64,000 nt of DNA from Chromobacterium violaceum ATCC 12472 (GCF_000007705.1 NC_005085.1:2985752-3049751), one strand, 5' to 3'. Shown: positions 7,736 to 18,227, counted from the stretch's first letter. Made by a program: numbers and translations. Notes: generated from the sequence alone by a model not told the origin.

Positions 7736-9640
7736 ATGATCCAACTGAAAAATCTGAGCCTGCGCCGCGGCCTGAAGGAATTGCTGATCGGCGCCAACCT
7801 GACGCTGAATCCCGGCTACAAGGCCGGCCTGACCGGCGCCAACGGCGTCGGCAAGTCCAGCCTGTTCGCCATGCTGCTGGGCGAGTTGCACGCCGACGGC
7901 GGCGACATGCTGCTGCCGCCCAACTGGACCGTCGCCCACGTGGCGCAGGAAACGCCGGCGCTGGAACGCAGCGCGCTCGACTACGTGCTGGACGGCGACA
8001 AGGAGCTGCGCGCGCTGGAGTCGCAGCTGGCCGACGCGGAAGACAAGCATGACGGCAACGCCATCGGCCATCTGCACGGCGAGCTGGCCAATATCGACGC
8101 CTACTCCGCCCCGGCGCGCGCCGGCAAGCTGTTGACCGGCCTGGGCTTCGACGAGGCCGCCCAGCAGCGCCCGGTGGCCAGCTTCTCCGGCGGCTGGCGC
8201 ATGCGCCTGAACCTGGCCCAGGCGCTGATGTGCCGCTCCGACCTGCTGCTGCTGGACGAGCCGACCAACCACCTGGACCTGGAAACGGTGCTGTGGCTGG
8301 AGGACTGGCTGAAGGCCTATCCCGGCACCCTGCTGGTGATCTCGCACGACCGCGATTTCCTGGACGCCATCTGCAGCCACATCGTCGAAGTGGCCAGCCA
8401 GACGCTGACGCTGTACACCGGCAACTACAGCCAGTTCGAAGTCATGCGCGCCGAGAAGCTGGCGCGCCAGCAAGGCGAATACGAAAAGCAGCAGCGCCAG
8501 ATCGCCCACCTGGAATCGTTCATCAACCGCTTCAAGGCCAAGGCCAGCAAGGCGCGCCAGGCGCAGAGCCGGGTCAAGGCGCTGGAGAAGCTGGAACGGA
8601 TCGCGCCGGCCCACATCGCTTCGCCGTTCGACTTCCATTTCGACAGCCCCGAGCACCTGCCCAATCCCTTGCTGAAGCTGGACAAGGCCGACGCCGGCTA
8701 CGGCGACAAGACCATCCTGTCCGGCATCAGCCTGTCGGTGGAAGCCGGCGCGCGCATCGGCCTGTTGGGCGTCAACGGCGCCGGCAAGTCGACGCTGGTC
8801 AAGCTGCTGTCCGGCGACCTCGCGCCGCAAGCCGGCGAGCGCATCAACGCGCAGATGCTGAAGATAGGCTATTTCGCCCAGCACACGCTGGAGACGCTGC
8901 GCCCGGATGAAAGCCCCCTGCAGCACATGCAGCGCCTGGCGCCGACCACGCGCGAACTGGAGCTCAGGAGTTTCCTCGGCGGCTTCAACTTCCGCGGCGA
9001 CGCCGCCACCGACCCGGTCGGCCCGATGTCCGGCGGCGAGAAGGCCCGCCTCGCGCTGGCCATGATCGTGTGGCAGAAACCCAACCTGCTGCTGCTGGAC
9101 GAACCGACCAACCACCTGGACCTGGAAATGCGCCACGCGCTGACGCTGGCGCTGCAGGACTTCACCGGCGCGCTGATCGTGGTCTCCCACGACCGCAGCC
9201 TGCTGGAGTCCACCACCGACGTGTTCTGGCTGGTCAGCGGCGGCAAGGTGCAGCCCTTCGACGGCGACCTGGAAGACTACCGCCAATGGCGCATCGCCCA
9301 ACTGGCGGAAGGCGGCAAACCGTCCGACGGCGACGCCCAGGGCGTCAACCGCAAGGAACAGAAGCGCCAGGAGGCAGAGGCTCGCCAGCAATTGGCCAAG
9401 CAACGCAAGCCCTTGCAAACCCGCCTGTCCAAGCTGGAGCAGGAAATGAACAAGCTGAGCGACGAGAAAGCCGAGCTGGAAGCCTTCATGTCCTCCAGCG
9501 AGGCCTACGACGATGCCAACCGCCAGAAGCTGGCCGACAGCGTGAAACGCCAGGGCGAAGTCGCCAGCCGGCTGGAAATCGTCGAAGAGGAATGGATGGA
9601 AGTGCAGGAGCAGCTGGAAGCGCTGGCTCAGGCCGACTGA
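7736..9640 (+). CDS. ABC-F family ATPase (YheS-like)
   Basis: A 634-residue protein with two ABC ATPase domains and no membrane segment: Walker A at residues 33-42 (TGANGVGKSS) and near 343 (GVNGAGKST), signature motifs FSGGWRMRL and MSGGEKARL, Walker B LLLLDEPTNHLDLE in both halves, a linker rich in Lys/Arg (KAKASKARQAQSRVKALEK), and a charged coiled-coil C-terminus from about residue 525. Size and architecture fit YheS-type ABC-F proteins, which act on ribosomes. The exact subfamily call is from memory. Probably cotranscribed with tsaD. Confidence 0.92.
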   Translation: MIQLKNLSLRRGLKELLIGANLTLNPGYKAGLTGANGVGKSSLFAMLLGELHADGGDMLLPPNWTVAHVAQETPALERSALDYVLDGDKELRALESQLADAEDKHDGNAIGHLHGELANIDAYSAPARAGKLLTGLGFDEAAQQRPVASFSGGWRMRLNLAQALMCRSDLLLLDEPTNHLDLETVLWLEDWLKAYPGTLLVISHDRDFLDAICSHIVEVASQTLTLYTGNYSQFEVMRAEKLARQQGEYEKQQRQIAHLESFINRFKAKASKARQAQSRVKALEKLERIAPAHIASPFDFHFDSPEHLPNPLLKLDKADAGYGDKTILSGISLSVEAGARIGLLGVNGAGKSTLVKLLSGDLAPQAGERINAQMLKIGYFAQHTLETLRPDESPLQHMQRLAPTTRELELRSFLGGFNFRGDAATDPVGPMSGGEKARLALAMIVWQKPNLLLLDEPTNHLDLEMRHALTLALQDFTGALIVVSHDRSLLESTTDVFWLVSGGKVQPFDGDLEDYRQWRIAQLAEGGKPSDGDAQGVNRKEQKRQEAEARQQLAKQRKPLQTRLSKLEQEMNKLSDEKAELEAFMSSSEAYDDANRQKLADSVKRQGEVASRLEIVEEEWMEVQEQLEALAQAD

Positions 9641-9748
9641 GCGCCGCATGCGATGGGTGATGGCGGAGAGAGAAATGGCTTGCAATCTCCGCCGCCATCT
9701 TCTTACGCTAAAGAAGAAGACGGGCCCGCCCGCCAACCGGAACCCATC

Positions 9749-10459
9749 ATGCCGCATGCGACCACGCACAAGCTCCTGCAGGCCAGCATGCTACTGCTGG
9801 CCGCGTCCTGCGCCTTTCCGGCGGATCCCATCCGTCTCGCCACCCACCAGCAGCCTCCGCTTTCCTTCACCCGCGACAACGGCCAGGCGGATGGATTGGC
9901 GGTGCGCATCGTCGATTGCGCGCTGAAAAAACTGCAGCGTCCCTACACCCTGGACTTCCTGCCATGGCCGCGCGCCCAATGGCTGGTACAGCGCCAGCAA
10001 TTCGATGGCTTTTTCGCCGCCACCCCATCCGAAGAGCGGGACGGTTACGCCGTTCTCTCCGGCGCGCTGCTGCCATATGAGCGCCGCTGGTACCTGCTGA
10101 AATCCAGCCCGCTGTCGCCCTCCAGCCCGGAGTTCAAGCGCCAGGCGCGCATCGCGGCCTTCAACGGCTCGAACATGGACGTCTGGCTGCGCGACCATGG
10201 CTACCAGCTGACCTCCACGCCGGGCAACAGCGAACAGCTGCTGCGCATGCTGCAATCGCGCCGCGTCGACGCCGTGCTGGGCAACGCCTATGCGGTGGAC
10301 GCGCTGATCGCCCGGCTGGGCCTGCAGGCCGAGCTGCGCAGCGAATTGGCCGAGGCGCTGCCGATGGGCGTCTACTTCGGCAAGGCATTTCTCTCTCGCG
10401 AAGACCCGCAGTTCCTGACCCAGTTCAACAACGCGCTGCAGGGCTGCCGATCCAAATGA
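9749..10459 (+). CDS. exported family-3 solute-binding-like protein
   Basis: A 236-residue protein with an N-terminal signal sequence (hydrophobic core LLQASMLLLAASCAF, cut probably after FPA) and the fold of periplasmic amino-acid-binding proteins (SBP_bac_3): RLATHQQPPLSF at the mature N-terminus, DGLAVRIVDCALKKL, and VDAVLGNAYAVDALI near the end. No transporter permease or ATPase is next to it, so it may be a stand-alone binding or sensing protein. The Cys in the signal region could suggest a lipoprotein, but the lipobox is poor. Start chosen at the ATG that gives a proper signal peptide. Confidence 0.75.
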   Translation: MPHATTHKLLQASMLLLAASCAFPADPIRLATHQQPPLSFTRDNGQADGLAVRIVDCALKKLQRPYTLDFLPWPRAQWLVQRQQFDGFFAATPSEERDGYAVLSGALLPYERRWYLLKSSPLSPSSPEFKRQARIAAFNGSNMDVWLRDHGYQLTSTPGNSEQLLRMLQSRRVDAVLGNAYAVDALIARLGLQAELRSELAEALPMGVYFGKAFLSREDPQFLTQFNNALQGCRSK

Positions 10460-10486
10460 AAACGCCGCCCGAAGGCGGCGCTTTCA
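10460..10486. terminator. hairpin between two convergent genes
   Basis: GCCGCC-CGAA-GGCGGC stem just after the stop of the solute-binding gene and before the end of accD, with A and T stretches on either side. It could terminate both. Confidence 0.65.
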
Positions 10487-10504
10487 TGATCCGGGCCGAA
10501 CCGA

Positions 10505-11374
10505 TCAAACCACGGCCGGTTCCTTCATCAGCAGCGTGATCATGCCGGCGATCTTGCGCTTCAACTCGCGCCGGTCCACCACCATGTCCACCGCGCCCTT
10601 GTCCAGCAGGAATTCGGCGCGCTGGAAGCCTTCCGGCAGCGTCTCGCGCACGGTCTGCTCGATCACCCGGGCGCCGGCGAAGCCGATGCGGGCCTTGGGC
10701 TCGGCCATCACCACGTCGCCCAGGAAGGCGAACGAAGCGGACACACCGCCCATGGTCGGATCGGTCAGCACCGAGATGAACGGCAGCTTGTGTTCGGTCA
10801 GCAATTGCAGCGCGGCGCTGGTCTTGGCCATTTGCATCAGCGAATTCAGGCCTTCCTGCATCCGCGCGCCGCCGGAAGCCGCCACGCAGACGAACGGGGC
10901 CTTGGCCTCCACCGCCGCGCGCACGCCGCGCACGAAGCGCTCGCCGACCACGGAGCCCATCGAGCCGCCGATGAACTTGAATTCGAACGCCGCCACTACC
11001 ACCGGCAGCGAATGGATGCTGCCCTGCATCACCACCAGCGCGTCGTCCTCGCCGGTGTCGCTCTTGGCCGCCGTCAGCCGATCCGGGTATTTCTTGCTGT
11101 CCTTGAACTTCAGGATGTCCACCGGCCTCACTTCCTCGCCCACTTCGCGCCGGCCTTCCTCGTCCAGCAGCAGGTTCAGGCGCTGGCGCGCCGTCAGAGG
11201 ATGATGATGGCCGCACTTCGGGCATACCTGGAGATTGTTTTCCAAGTCGGTGTAATACAGTACCGCTTCGCATTCCGGGCACTTGCTCCAAAGCCCTTCG
11301 GGCACCGCTGAAGGCTTGTCGGCGCGGTTCTCGCGCTTGATCTTCGGCGGGAGGAGCTTGTTCAACCAGCTCAT
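10505..11374 (-). CDS. accD: acetyl-CoA carboxylase carboxyltransferase subunit beta
   Basis: A 289-residue AccD. The N-terminal zinc ribbon is intact (C32, C35, C51, C54), followed by the crotonase-type carboxyltransferase domain with the glycine-rich [12 protein letters not shown] and [12 protein letters not shown] segments. With AccA it transfers carboxyl from biotin to acetyl-CoA for malonyl-CoA in fatty-acid synthesis. It is the last gene of the trp block (trpF-trpB-trpA-accD), an order common in proteobacteria. GGAG lies upstream of the ATG (tcaaggagtcagc). Confidence 0.97.
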   Translation of the reverse strand: MSWLNKLLPPKIKRENRADKPSAVPEGLWSKCPECEAVLYYTDLENNLQVCPKCGHHHPLTARQRLNLLLDEEGRREVGEEVRPVDILKFKDSKKYPDRLTAAKSDTGEDDALVVMQGSIHSLPVVVAAFEFKFIGGSMGSVVGERFVRGVRAAVEAKAPFVCVAASGGARMQEGLNSLMQMAKTSAALQLLTEHKLPFISVLTDPTMGGVSASFAFLGDVVMAEPKARIGFAGARVIEQTVRETLPEGFQRAEFLLDKGAVDMVVDRRELKRKIAGMITLLMKEPAVV

Positions 11375-11393
11375 GCTGACTCCTTGAATCTGG

Positions 11394-11445
11394 GTGGCCG
11401 GATATCATTCCGGCCACATTGCGACGGGGGCGCTGCGCCCCCGTC
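11394..11445 (-). other. two adjacent hairpins between trpA and accD
   Basis: The first stem is GTGGCCGGA / TCCGGCCAC (11394-11402, 11409-11417); the second is GACGGGGGC / GCCCCCGTC (11423-11431, 11437-11445). Neither has a T-run on the minus strand, so they look like mRNA processing or stability structures, or a weak attenuator, rather than a terminator. Confidence 0.55.
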
Positions 11446-11451
11446 TGTGTT

Positions 11452-12240
11452 CTAGCGGATGGCGGCCTTCAATTCGGCCACCAGACGAGTTAACTGCTCT
11501 CTGGCAGTTTCGGGTGTCGCCGCCTCAATTTCCTGCACCAGCCTGCTGCCCACCACCACCGCGTCGGCGGCGGCCGCGATGGCCTTGGCAGTCGCGGCGT
11601 CGCGAATCCCGAAACCCACGCCTATCGGCAGCGGCAATTGTTGTCTGAGGGCAGCAATTTTACGCGCTACATCCTCAATGTCCAGATGTCCGGCGCCGGT
11701 CACGCCTTTCAGCGACACATAATAGACGTATCCGCGCGCCAATTTGGCGATTTCCGCCACCCGCGACGGCGGCGTGGTCGGCGCCACCAGGAACACGGTG
11801 TCCAGGCCGTGGGCGTCCAGCGCGGACTCAAGCTCGGCGGCCTCTTCCGGCGGACAATCCACCGTCAGCACGCCATCCACGCCGGCCGCCTTGGCGCGGC
11901 TGGCAAATTCGGTATAGCCCATCGCGCACAGCGGATTCAGGTAACCCATCAGCACCACGGGCGTCGTTGCGTTGTCGCGACGGAACTCGGCCACCATCTC
12001 CAGCACGTGGCGCAGACCGACCTTGTGCTTGAGCGCGCGCTCGGACGCGCGCTGGATCACCGGGCCGTCGGCCATCGGGTCGGAAAACGGCACGCCCAAC
12101 TCGATGATGTCGGCGCCGCCGTCCACCAGGCCGTGCATCAGCGACACGGTCAAGCCAGGATGCGGATCGCCGGCGGTGATGAACGGGATCAGGGCTTTCT
12201 TGCCCGCGAGCTCGGCAAAACAGTTAGCAATGCGTGACAT
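11452..12240 (-). CDS. trpA: tryptophan synthase alpha subunit
   Basis: A 262-residue Trp[10 protein letters not shown] at the start, the catalytic region [16 protein letters not shown] (Glu and Asp of the lyase site) and the phosphate loop [12 protein letters not shown]. It cleaves indole-3-glycerol phosphate to indole for TrpB. AAGGGGG precedes the ATG at 12240. It lies 11 bases downstream of trpB. Confidence 0.97.
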   Translation of the reverse strand: MSRIANCFAELAGKKALIPFITAGDPHPGLTVSLMHGLVDGGADIIELGVPFSDPMADGPVIQRASERALKHKVGLRHVLEMVAEFRRDNATTPVVLMGYLNPLCAMGYTEFASRAKAAGVDGVLTVDCPPEEAAELESALDAHGLDTVFLVAPTTPPSRVAEIAKLARGYVYYVSLKGVTGAGHLDIEDVARKIAALRQQLPLPIGVGFGIRDAATAKAIAAAADAVVVGSRLVQEIEAATPETAREQLTRLVAELKAAIR

Positions 12241-12251
12241 TCTCGCCCCCT

Positions 12252-13454
12252 TCACAGCGTGATGCCGGCCAAGCCGGCAACGGTATTGATGTCCTTGTCG
12301 CCGCGGCCGGACAGATTGACCAGGATCACCTGATCCTTGCCCATGCTCGGCGCCACCTTGGCGGCCCAGGCCAGCGCGTGGCTGGACTCCAGCGCCGGGA
12401 TGATGCCTTCCAGATGACAGCAGTCGTGGAAAGCGCGCAGCGCTTCGTCATCGTCGATCGACACGTATTCCGCGCGGCCGATGTCCTTCAGATGGCAGTG
12501 CTCGGGCCCCACGCCGGGGTAATCGAGGCCTGCGGACACCGAGTGGGTCTCCACGATCTGGCCGTCCGCGTCCTGCATCAGATAACTCTTGGAGCCGTGC
12601 AGCACACCCACCGGCGCGCCGGAGGAAATCGGCGCGGCGTGCTTGCCGCTGGCGACGCCGTGGCCGCCCGCCTCCACGCCCACCATGCGCACGCCCGGCA
12701 CCTCGATGTAAGGATGGAACATGCCGATCGCGTTGGAGCCGCCGCCCACGCAAGCCACCACCACATCGGGCTGGCGGCCTATCGCTTCCGGCATCTGGAT
12801 CTTGGATTCCGCGCCGATCACCGATACGAAATCGCGCACCAGCATCGGATAAGGATGCGGGCCGGCGGCGGTGCCGAGAATGTAGAAGGTGGAATCGACA
12901 TTCGTCACCCAGTCGCGCATCGCTTCGTTCAGCGCGTCCTTCAGCGTCTTGGAGCCGGACTCCACCGGCACCACGGTGGCGCCCAGGAGCTTCATGCGGA
13001 ACACATTCGGCGACTGGCGCTTCACGTCTTCCGCGCCCATGTACACCACGCACTCCATGCCGTAGCGCGCGGCGACGGTGGCGGTGGCCACGCCGTGCTG
13101 GCCGGCGCCGGTCTCGGCGATCACCCGCTTCTTGCCCATGCGGCGGGCCAGCAGCGCCTGGCCGATGGCGTTGTTGATCTTGTGGGCGCCGGTGTGGTTC
13201 AGGTCTTCGCGCTTGAACCAGATCTGCGCGCCGCCCAGCTGCTCGGACCAGCGCTTGGCATGGTAGACCGGGCTGGGCCGGCCGACATAGTGCTTGAGTT
13301 CATGATGGAACTCCTGCCAGAACGTCGGATCGGCCTTCACTCGGGCGTACTCTTCTTTCAGCTGGTCCAGCGCCACCATCAAGGTTTCGGCGACGTAGAC
13401 CCCGCCGTAAGGGCCGAAATGGCCCTGCGCATCCGGAAAATCATACCGATCCAT
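12252..13454 (-). CDS. trpB: tryptophan synthase beta subunit
   Basis: A 400-residue PLP enzyme that joins indole and serine. The PLP lysine is K92 in [13 protein letters not shown], and the phosphate-binding [10 protein letters not shown] and substrate segment [10 protein letters not shown] are present. The start at 13454 (CAGGAG upstream) overlaps the last 14 bases of trpF, indicating coupled translation. Confidence 0.97.
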   Translation of the reverse strand: MDRYDFPDAQGHFGPYGGVYVAETLMVALDQLKEEYARVKADPTFWQEFHHELKHYVGRPSPVYHAKRWSEQLGGAQIWFKREDLNHTGAHKINNAIGQALLARRMGKKRVIAETGAGQHGVATATVAARYGMECVVYMGAEDVKRQSPNVFRMKLLGATVVPVESGSKTLKDALNEAMRDWVTNVDSTFYILGTAAGPHPYPMLVRDFVSVIGAESKIQMPEAIGRQPDVVVACVGGGSNAIGMFHPYIEVPGVRMVGVEAGGHGVASGKHAAPISSGAPVGVLHGSKSYLMQDADGQIVETHSVSAGLDYPGVGPEHCHLKDIGRAEYVSIDDDEALRAFHDCCHLEGIIPALESSHALAWAAKVAPSMGKDQVILVNLSGRGDKDINTVAGLAGITL

Positions 13455-14061
13455 GTCTTGCTCCTGATATGAAGGCCGCCATCCTGGCGGCGTCTTTGAT
13501 TCCCTTGCCCGCCTCCACTCCGCTGGAGACGTCAACCGCGGCCGGCCTCACCCGGCGCACGGCTTCGGCGATGTTCTTTTCGTCCAGGCCGCCGGACAAA
13601 ATCAGCGGCAGCGGCAAATCGTGCGGCAATAGCGCCCAGTCGAAGGTGGTGCCGGTGCCGCCGTGGGCCCCTTCGACGAAGGCGTCGGTCAACAGGCCGC
13701 GCGCATCCGGATAGCGACGCGCCGATTCCAGCAGATCCACGCCCGGCCTCACCCTGACGGCCTTCAGATAGGGCCGGTGGAAAGAGCGGCAGAACTCGGC
13801 GCTCTCTTCGCCGTGGAATTGCAGCACGTCTACGGCGCAGCCCGCCAGCACCTGCTCCACCCACTCGCGCTCCGGGTTGACGAACAGGGCCACCACGCTG
13901 ACGAAAGGCGGCAGCGCGGCGATCACCGCGCGCGCCTGCTCTATGGACACGTTGCGGGGGCTCTTGCCGTAAAACACCAGCCCGACGGCGTCCGCGCCCA
14001 AGCGGGCCGCCTCTGCGCCGTCTTCCGGCCTGGTGATGCCACAAACTTTGATTCTGACCAC
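13441..14061 (-). CDS. trpF: phosphoribosylanthranilate isomerase
   Basis: A 206-residue single-function TrpF barrel: [18 protein letters not shown] at the start (catalytic Cys in KVCGITR), LKAVRVRPG, the Asp region [15 protein letters not shown] and the phosphate loop LSGGLDEKN, ending [15 protein letters not shown]. It converts phosphoribosylanthranilate to CdRP in tryptophan synthesis. Overlaps trpB; truA lies 34 bases upstream. Confidence 0.96.
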   Translation of the reverse strand: MVRIKVCGITRPEDGAEAARLGADAVGLVFYGKSPRNVSIEQARAVIAALPPFVSVVALFVNPEREWVEQVLAGCAVDVLQFHGEESAEFCRSFHRPYLKAVRVRPGVDLLESARRYPDARGLLTDAFVEGAHGGTGTTFDWALLPHDLPLPLILSGGLDEKNIAEAVRRVRPAAVDVSSGVEAGKGIKDAARMAAFISGARHGSV

Positions 14062-14095
14062 GATTTTCTATGTTCGCCCTATAAAGCGTTGCATT

Positions 14096-14884
14096 TCAGC
14101 GCAATCTGAGCCGCGCCGCCTCGCAGCGGGACGGCAGGGAAAACTCATCCGGATAACCGACGCCGGTCAGATACAGCCCGTCCGGCATGAAGGTGGGCGG
14201 CGCGCTGGTGCGGTCCCGCGCCGCCAGCAGCGACTGCATGTCGGCGGGGCTCAGCGCGCCCTTGCCGACGTACAGCAGGGCGCCGACGATATTGCGCACC
14301 ATGTGATGCAGAAAGGCGTCGGCGTGCAGATCGAAGCGCAGCAAGCCATCCGCCTCGATGATGTCCAGCCGCTGCAAATCCTTGACCGGCGACTTGGCCT
14401 GGCATTCCGACGCGCGGAAACTGGAAAAGTCGTGCCGCCCCAGCAGCCCGGCCGCCGCCTCCCTCATCGCCGCCACATCCAGCGCCTGGTGATACCAGCC
14501 CACCTTCCCCGCCAACAGGCAGGAGCGGACCGGGTGGGTCAGCAGAAAATAGCTGTAGCTGCGGGAAAACGCGGAAAACCGGGCATGGAAATCGTCCCCG
14601 ACCTCTCGCGCCCATACCACGGCCACTTCCGGCGGCAGCAAGGCGTTCACGCCTCTCACCCAGGCGTTGAGCGGACGGGATGCGTCGGTATCGAAGTGAA
14701 CCACCTGCATCGCGGCATGCACGCCGGCATCGGTGCGGCCGGCGGCGTGGGTGACCACATCGCGGTTGCCGGCGATCTGCCCCAGCGCCCTGTTCAGCCT
14801 GTCCTGTACCGTGTTGCCGTGCGGCTGACTCTGCCAGCCGGCGAACGCCCGACCGTCATACTCAATGCCGAGCGCGATTCTCAT
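14096..14884 (-). CDS. truA: tRNA pseudouridine(38-40) synthase
   Basis: A 262-residue TruA. The catalytic aspartate is D52 in GRTDAGVHA, with [14 protein letters not shown] at the start and [15 protein letters not shown] in the second half. It makes pseudouridine in the anticodon arm of several tRNAs. The ATG at 14884 is preferred; a GTG two codons earlier is possible. It heads the truA-trpF-trpB-trpA-accD run and is separated from fimV by a terminator. Confidence 0.96.
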   Translation of the reverse strand: MRIALGIEYDGRAFAGWQSQPHGNTVQDRLNRALGQIAGNRDVVTHAAGRTDAGVHAAMQVVHFDTDASRPLNAWVRGVNALLPPEVAVVWAREVGDDFHARFSAFSRSYSYFLLTHPVRSCLLAGKVGWYHQALDVAAMREAAAGLLGRHDFSSFRASECQAKSPVKDLQRLDIIEADGLLRFDLHADAFLHHMVRNIVGALLYVGKGALSPADMQSLLAARDRTSAPPTFMPDGLYLTGVGYPDEFSLPSRCEAARLRLR

Positions 14885-14995
14885 ACCCACTCATCCATTC
14901 ATTGCAAGCCCCTTGCAGGACAAAACCCCGCCAGGGCGATAAAACCCCACTTTATCCTATCCTGCCCGGTTTGCGCCACACGCTTGGCCGCAATA

Positions 14996-15031
14996 CAAAA
15001 ACAAATGGCACCGGTTGAAAACCGGTGCCAT
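14996..15031 (-). terminator. intrinsic terminator of the first fimV-like gene
   Basis: A perfect 12-bp stem ATGGCACCGGTT / AACCGGTGCCAT with a 3-base loop, followed on the minus strand by TTTGTTTTTG. It lies 20 bases past the stop. Confidence 0.9.
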
Positions 15032-15052
15032 TCGCCGCTCGCCTCGCCGCGC

Positions 15053-17515
15053 CTATCGGCCGTGCTGGGCCTCCCGCATCAGCAGCTCGGCGGTTTCCTT
15101 GTCGCCCATCTCCATGTAAAGCTTGGCCAGCTCCATTTTCTCGGCATCCTCCTCCACCACCGCCGATGCCGCGGCAGGCGGAGCGGCAGGCGCTGGGTCC
15201 GCGGGTGGGACTGACGGCGGAGCCGGCGCGGCGGCCGGTCCCGGCGGCGGCGCGCTCACCGCCGGGCGAGGCTCTGGCGCGGCGGCCGTCAGCGACGCGC
15301 TCGGAGGCTCCGCGCCGGCCTCCCGCTCGAATAGCGGATGGTCGGGCGCTGCGGCGCGGCCCAGCTCGCAGACGCGTTGCCACATGGTGCTGTCCTTGCC
15401 GAACATGCGCTTGGCCGTGGCGGCCTCCTCGATGAACGCGGCCTTGTCAGACTGCGACGCCAGCACCTCAAGCAGCTTGTAGCGCAGGTCCTGCCGCTGG
15501 GGCTCCTTGTCCAGGCCCTCGCGCAGGATCAGCAGGGCCTGGTCTTGGCGACCATACGCCAGGTAAACCTCCACTTCCGCCATCACGTCGACGGAGTCCA
15601 AATCTATGCCCTCGCCCTTTTTCAAGGAGCTCATCAACGAGGTCAACGGCTTCAGCTGCATCGTAGCCGACTGATCGCCACCATCTGCGTGGCCTGCCGA
15701 CTCCCCGCCCTCCGCTGCCGCGCGCCGGCGGCGCATCAACAGCAATGCCACCAGCCCCAACGCGGCGGCGGCCCCGCCCAGCTTGATCAGCACATCCCGA
15801 TCGCTCAAGGCCGCCATCGCTTCTGCCGCCACGCCGCGCTCCGCTTGTGGCTTCGCCTGCGCGGCCGGCTCTGGCTTGCGCTCGACAGGCTGGGCCAGCT
15901 GCGGCGGCGCTTGAGGCGCGGATGCCGCCGGCATGAACCCGACCGGCGGGGAAGGATGCTCTTCCCGCTTCGCCGCAGGAGCTTCCGGCTTGGCGATCGC
16001 CGGCTTGGGCTCGGCGGGGGCGGGCTTGGCGGACACATCCGCCTCCTGCTTGCGCGCCGTCGGCGATGCCGGCGCCTCGTCCGCCTCAGGCTTGCTCTTG
16101 GTCTGCTGCAACGCGCGAATCTGCTCTTCCAGCGCCTTCGCCCGCTGTTCCGTCTGCTTCAGCGCCTGGTCCTGCTTCATCAACAGGTCGCGCATGCGGC
16201 GCTCTGCCGCCAGCGCCGCCGGAGACGATGCGGCCTTGACGGCCGGCTTCGCAACCGCCTTGGCTTCGGGCTTGACCGCAGGCGCCGCTGCGGGCTTGGC
16301 CTCAGGATGCGCCTCCGTCCGGGAAGAAGCGGACTTCGCCTGGTCGGCCTGATGCCCTTCTGCCAACAGTTTGGCCATGCTGCCCGGTTTGGCTGCCGCT
16401 TCCGGCCTGCCGCCCTCTTCGCGATCGACGGCATCGCGCATGGCCCAGGATGCCGGATAACGCAACTCCGCCCCCGCCAGCAATCGGTTGGCATCTCCCC
16501 GGATGAACGCATCCGGATTGTCCCGCAGCAGCCTGCCCGCCACGTCCTCGCCGCGCGCATGCCCGCGCACGCGCATGGCGATGGCCGACAAGGTATCGCC
16601 CTTGTTCACGTGGTAAACCTTGCCGTCGAGCGCATGCTCCGCGGCCTGCCGGGGCGCGCTCTTCGGCTCCGGCTTTGCCGCCGCCCGGGCCTGCTCCGAC
16701 CCTTGGGCCGCAGCGCCGTCCAGCGCCAGACTATAGGTTTTCTGCGCGCGGACGTTTCCTGCGACCACTTCCACCCTGAATGACAACCTGGCCTGGGTAA
16801 TGGGCTGAGACGACGACAGCAACAGCATTCTCCGCCCGTCGGTCGAGCGATCCAACTGGTGCGTGATGGACGCGACCAGCGACAGCTGCTCCTTCATCGC
16901 CGCGCCTTGCGAAGGGTCCGGCAGGATGGAAACGCGCAACTGCTCTGATTTGTCGAAAGCGCCGCCCAGCAACGGCAACTCCGCGGCCAAGCGCTCGCCC
17001 AGCCTGGAGCTGACGCGGATGTCGCCCAGCCCCGCGCCGTCAAGCCTGGTCCCCTGATCCGGCGTCGCCGCATGGCGTTTGCCGTCATCGCCGCCCGCTG
17101 GCGGCGGATCCTTGCGGCGCGGGCCGTCCCGCTTGTAATCGACCTCGAACTCCCGCACCAGGCTGCCGGCCGGCCAGCGCACCTCTACCGCGAAGCGCAA
17201 CAAAGGCTCGCCGAAACTGGATGGGCCTTTCACCAACACCTTGCTGATGTGCCCGTCGCTGGTGCGCACCAAGCTGAAATGCAGAACCGGAGCGGAACCG
17301 CTGTAAGGGGAAAGCAGAGGGAAATCATTGCGGTCGGCCAGATTGACCTGGGCAAGGTCTTCGATGTTTTCGTTGACGACCGGTATCTCCGCGGAAAACG
17401 ACTCCCCATCCGCAGACATCACGCGTATGGGCCCCAGCCCGGCATGGGCCGAGTAAATGCCGCCCATGCCTGCCAGCAAGAGCGCCAGACCCGTTTTGCG
17501 AAAATTTGCAGCCAT
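15053..17515 (-). CDS. fimV: FimV-like peptidoglycan-binding inner-membrane hub protein
   Basis: An 820-residue protein with the FimV plan: signal peptide, an N-terminal periplasmic domain starting GLGPIRVMSADGESFSAEI, a LysM motif (YHVNKGDTLSAIAMRV), a long Ala/Pro/Lys-rich linker with a coiled coil, one membrane helix (LGGAAAALGLVALLLMRRRR) and a cytoplasmic part ending in the FimV C-terminal motif (AKLYMEMGDKETAELLMREA). FimV binds cell wall at the pole and organises type IV pili and c-di-GMP/cAMP signalling. The ATG at 17515 was chosen; an upstream TTG would add only five residues. A second, different fimV-like gene follows upstream at 18287. Confidence 0.88.
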   Translation of the reverse strand: MAANFRKTGLALLLAGMGGIYSAHAGLGPIRVMSADGESFSAEIPVVNENIEDLAQVNLADRNDFPLLSPYSGSAPVLHFSLVRTSDGHISKVLVKGPSSFGEPLLRFAVEVRWPAGSLVREFEVDYKRDGPRRKDPPPAGGDDGKRHAATPDQGTRLDGAGLGDIRVSSRLGERLAAELPLLGGAFDKSEQLRVSILPDPSQGAAMKEQLSLVASITHQLDRSTDGRRMLLLSSSQPITQARLSFRVEVVAGNVRAQKTYSLALDGAAAQGSEQARAAAKPEPKSAPRQAAEHALDGKVYHVNKGDTLSAIAMRVRGHARGEDVAGRLLRDNPDAFIRGDANRLLAGAELRYPASWAMRDAVDREEGGRPEAAAKPGSMAKLLAEGHQADQAKSASSRTEAHPEAKPAAAPAVKPEAKAVAKPAVKAASSPAALAAERRMRDLLMKQDQALKQTEQRAKALEEQIRALQQTKSKPEADEAPASPTARKQEADVSAKPAPAEPKPAIAKPEAPAAKREEHPSPPVGFMPAASAPQAPPQLAQPVERKPEPAAQAKPQAERGVAAEAMAALSDRDVLIKLGGAAAALGLVALLLMRRRRAAAEGGESAGHADGGDQSATMQLKPLTSLMSSLKKGEGIDLDSVDVMAEVEVYLAYGRQDQALLILREGLDKEPQRQDLRYKLLEVLASQSDKAAFIEEAATAKRMFGKDSTMWQRVCELGRAAAPDHPLFEREAGAEPPSASLTAAAPEPRPAVSAPPPGPAAAPAPPSVPPADPAPAAPPAAASAVVEEDAEKMELAKLYMEMGDKETAELLMREAQHGR

Positions 17516-17550
17516 CGTTGATGTTCCCAATCTTTATGCGTGCATGATAC

Positions 17551-17820
17551 TAGGGGCTGTTGACGTTTGGTGAGTGGATCGCGTTTGCGCCGATTTGGGA
17601 CGGAAGCAAGGCGCACAGTCCGACACATAGCCATGCTATGCAAGGGCTGGGCAACGCGGCTTCCGTCCCAAAGCGGCCAAACCCGCAGGTCCGGGCGCTT
17701 TTCGCGACGACGCTTCCTTGTTCCGCGCTGGCAGAGCATGACTATGCGGCGCGCGAAACGCCTCGATTCACCGCAAAACGCATCCCGGCGCGACCGCTCA
17801 GCAAACTTCAACAGCCCCTA
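17551..17820. mobile_element. MITE-like element with about 30-bp terminal inverted repeats
   Basis: The left end TAGGGGCTGTTGACGTTT matches the reverse complement of the right end in 17 of 18 bases, and similarity continues to about 32 bases. Each end carries TA, consistent with a TA target duplication. An internal inverted pair (TTGGGACGGAAGC / GCTTCCGTCCCAA) adds a further stem. It has no coding capacity. It sits between the two fimV-like genes; an open frame inside it is not credible. Confidence 0.75.
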
Positions 17821-18227
17821 ACTTGGCGCCGCGAAAAAAACAATCGCCGCTTCCCGCCCTGAAATTCCATCCAGACAAGCCGGCCGGCATACTGCAAAAA
17901 CGCATAATTAAACCTTATAGCACTTTCGCCTGACAATCCCATGCGAAACGCAATGCCGGACTCAAACTCGCCCGCATCCGCCGCGCATCCCAATTCCCGT
18001 TTCGGCAGGACGGCGCATTGCCGCCAGAAAAAAATCGGCGGGCCTCGACCCAAACAATCAGTTTGTCGCAAGCTCAAGTCCGCATGGATCGGCTTTAGCG
18101 CATCGCGCCTGAAAACGCATGCGCCCTGCCCAGTCGACGGAAATTCCATTCCCGGCATGATAAAGCCAGGGAATGGTTTGGGCCCGCTGCATTCTCCCGC
18201 CATTCAGCCTGGGAAATCGCCGACATC
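17821..18227. other. non-coding gap between the fimV-like genes
   Basis: About 400 bases with no convincing gene. Short open frames on both strands here have no ribosome binding site and a composition unlike protein. Part of it must contain the promoter of the gene ending at 15053. Confidence 0.5.

Noticed and set aside
7649-9769. A 706-codon frame antisense to the ABC-F gene
   Set aside because: Composition is Gln/Ala/Val/Gly-rich without motifs, while the plus-strand frame has two complete ABC domains.
12234-13472. A 412-codon frame on the plus strand across trpB
   Set aside because: It mirrors trpB exactly, is His/Arg/Ala-rich and has no motif.
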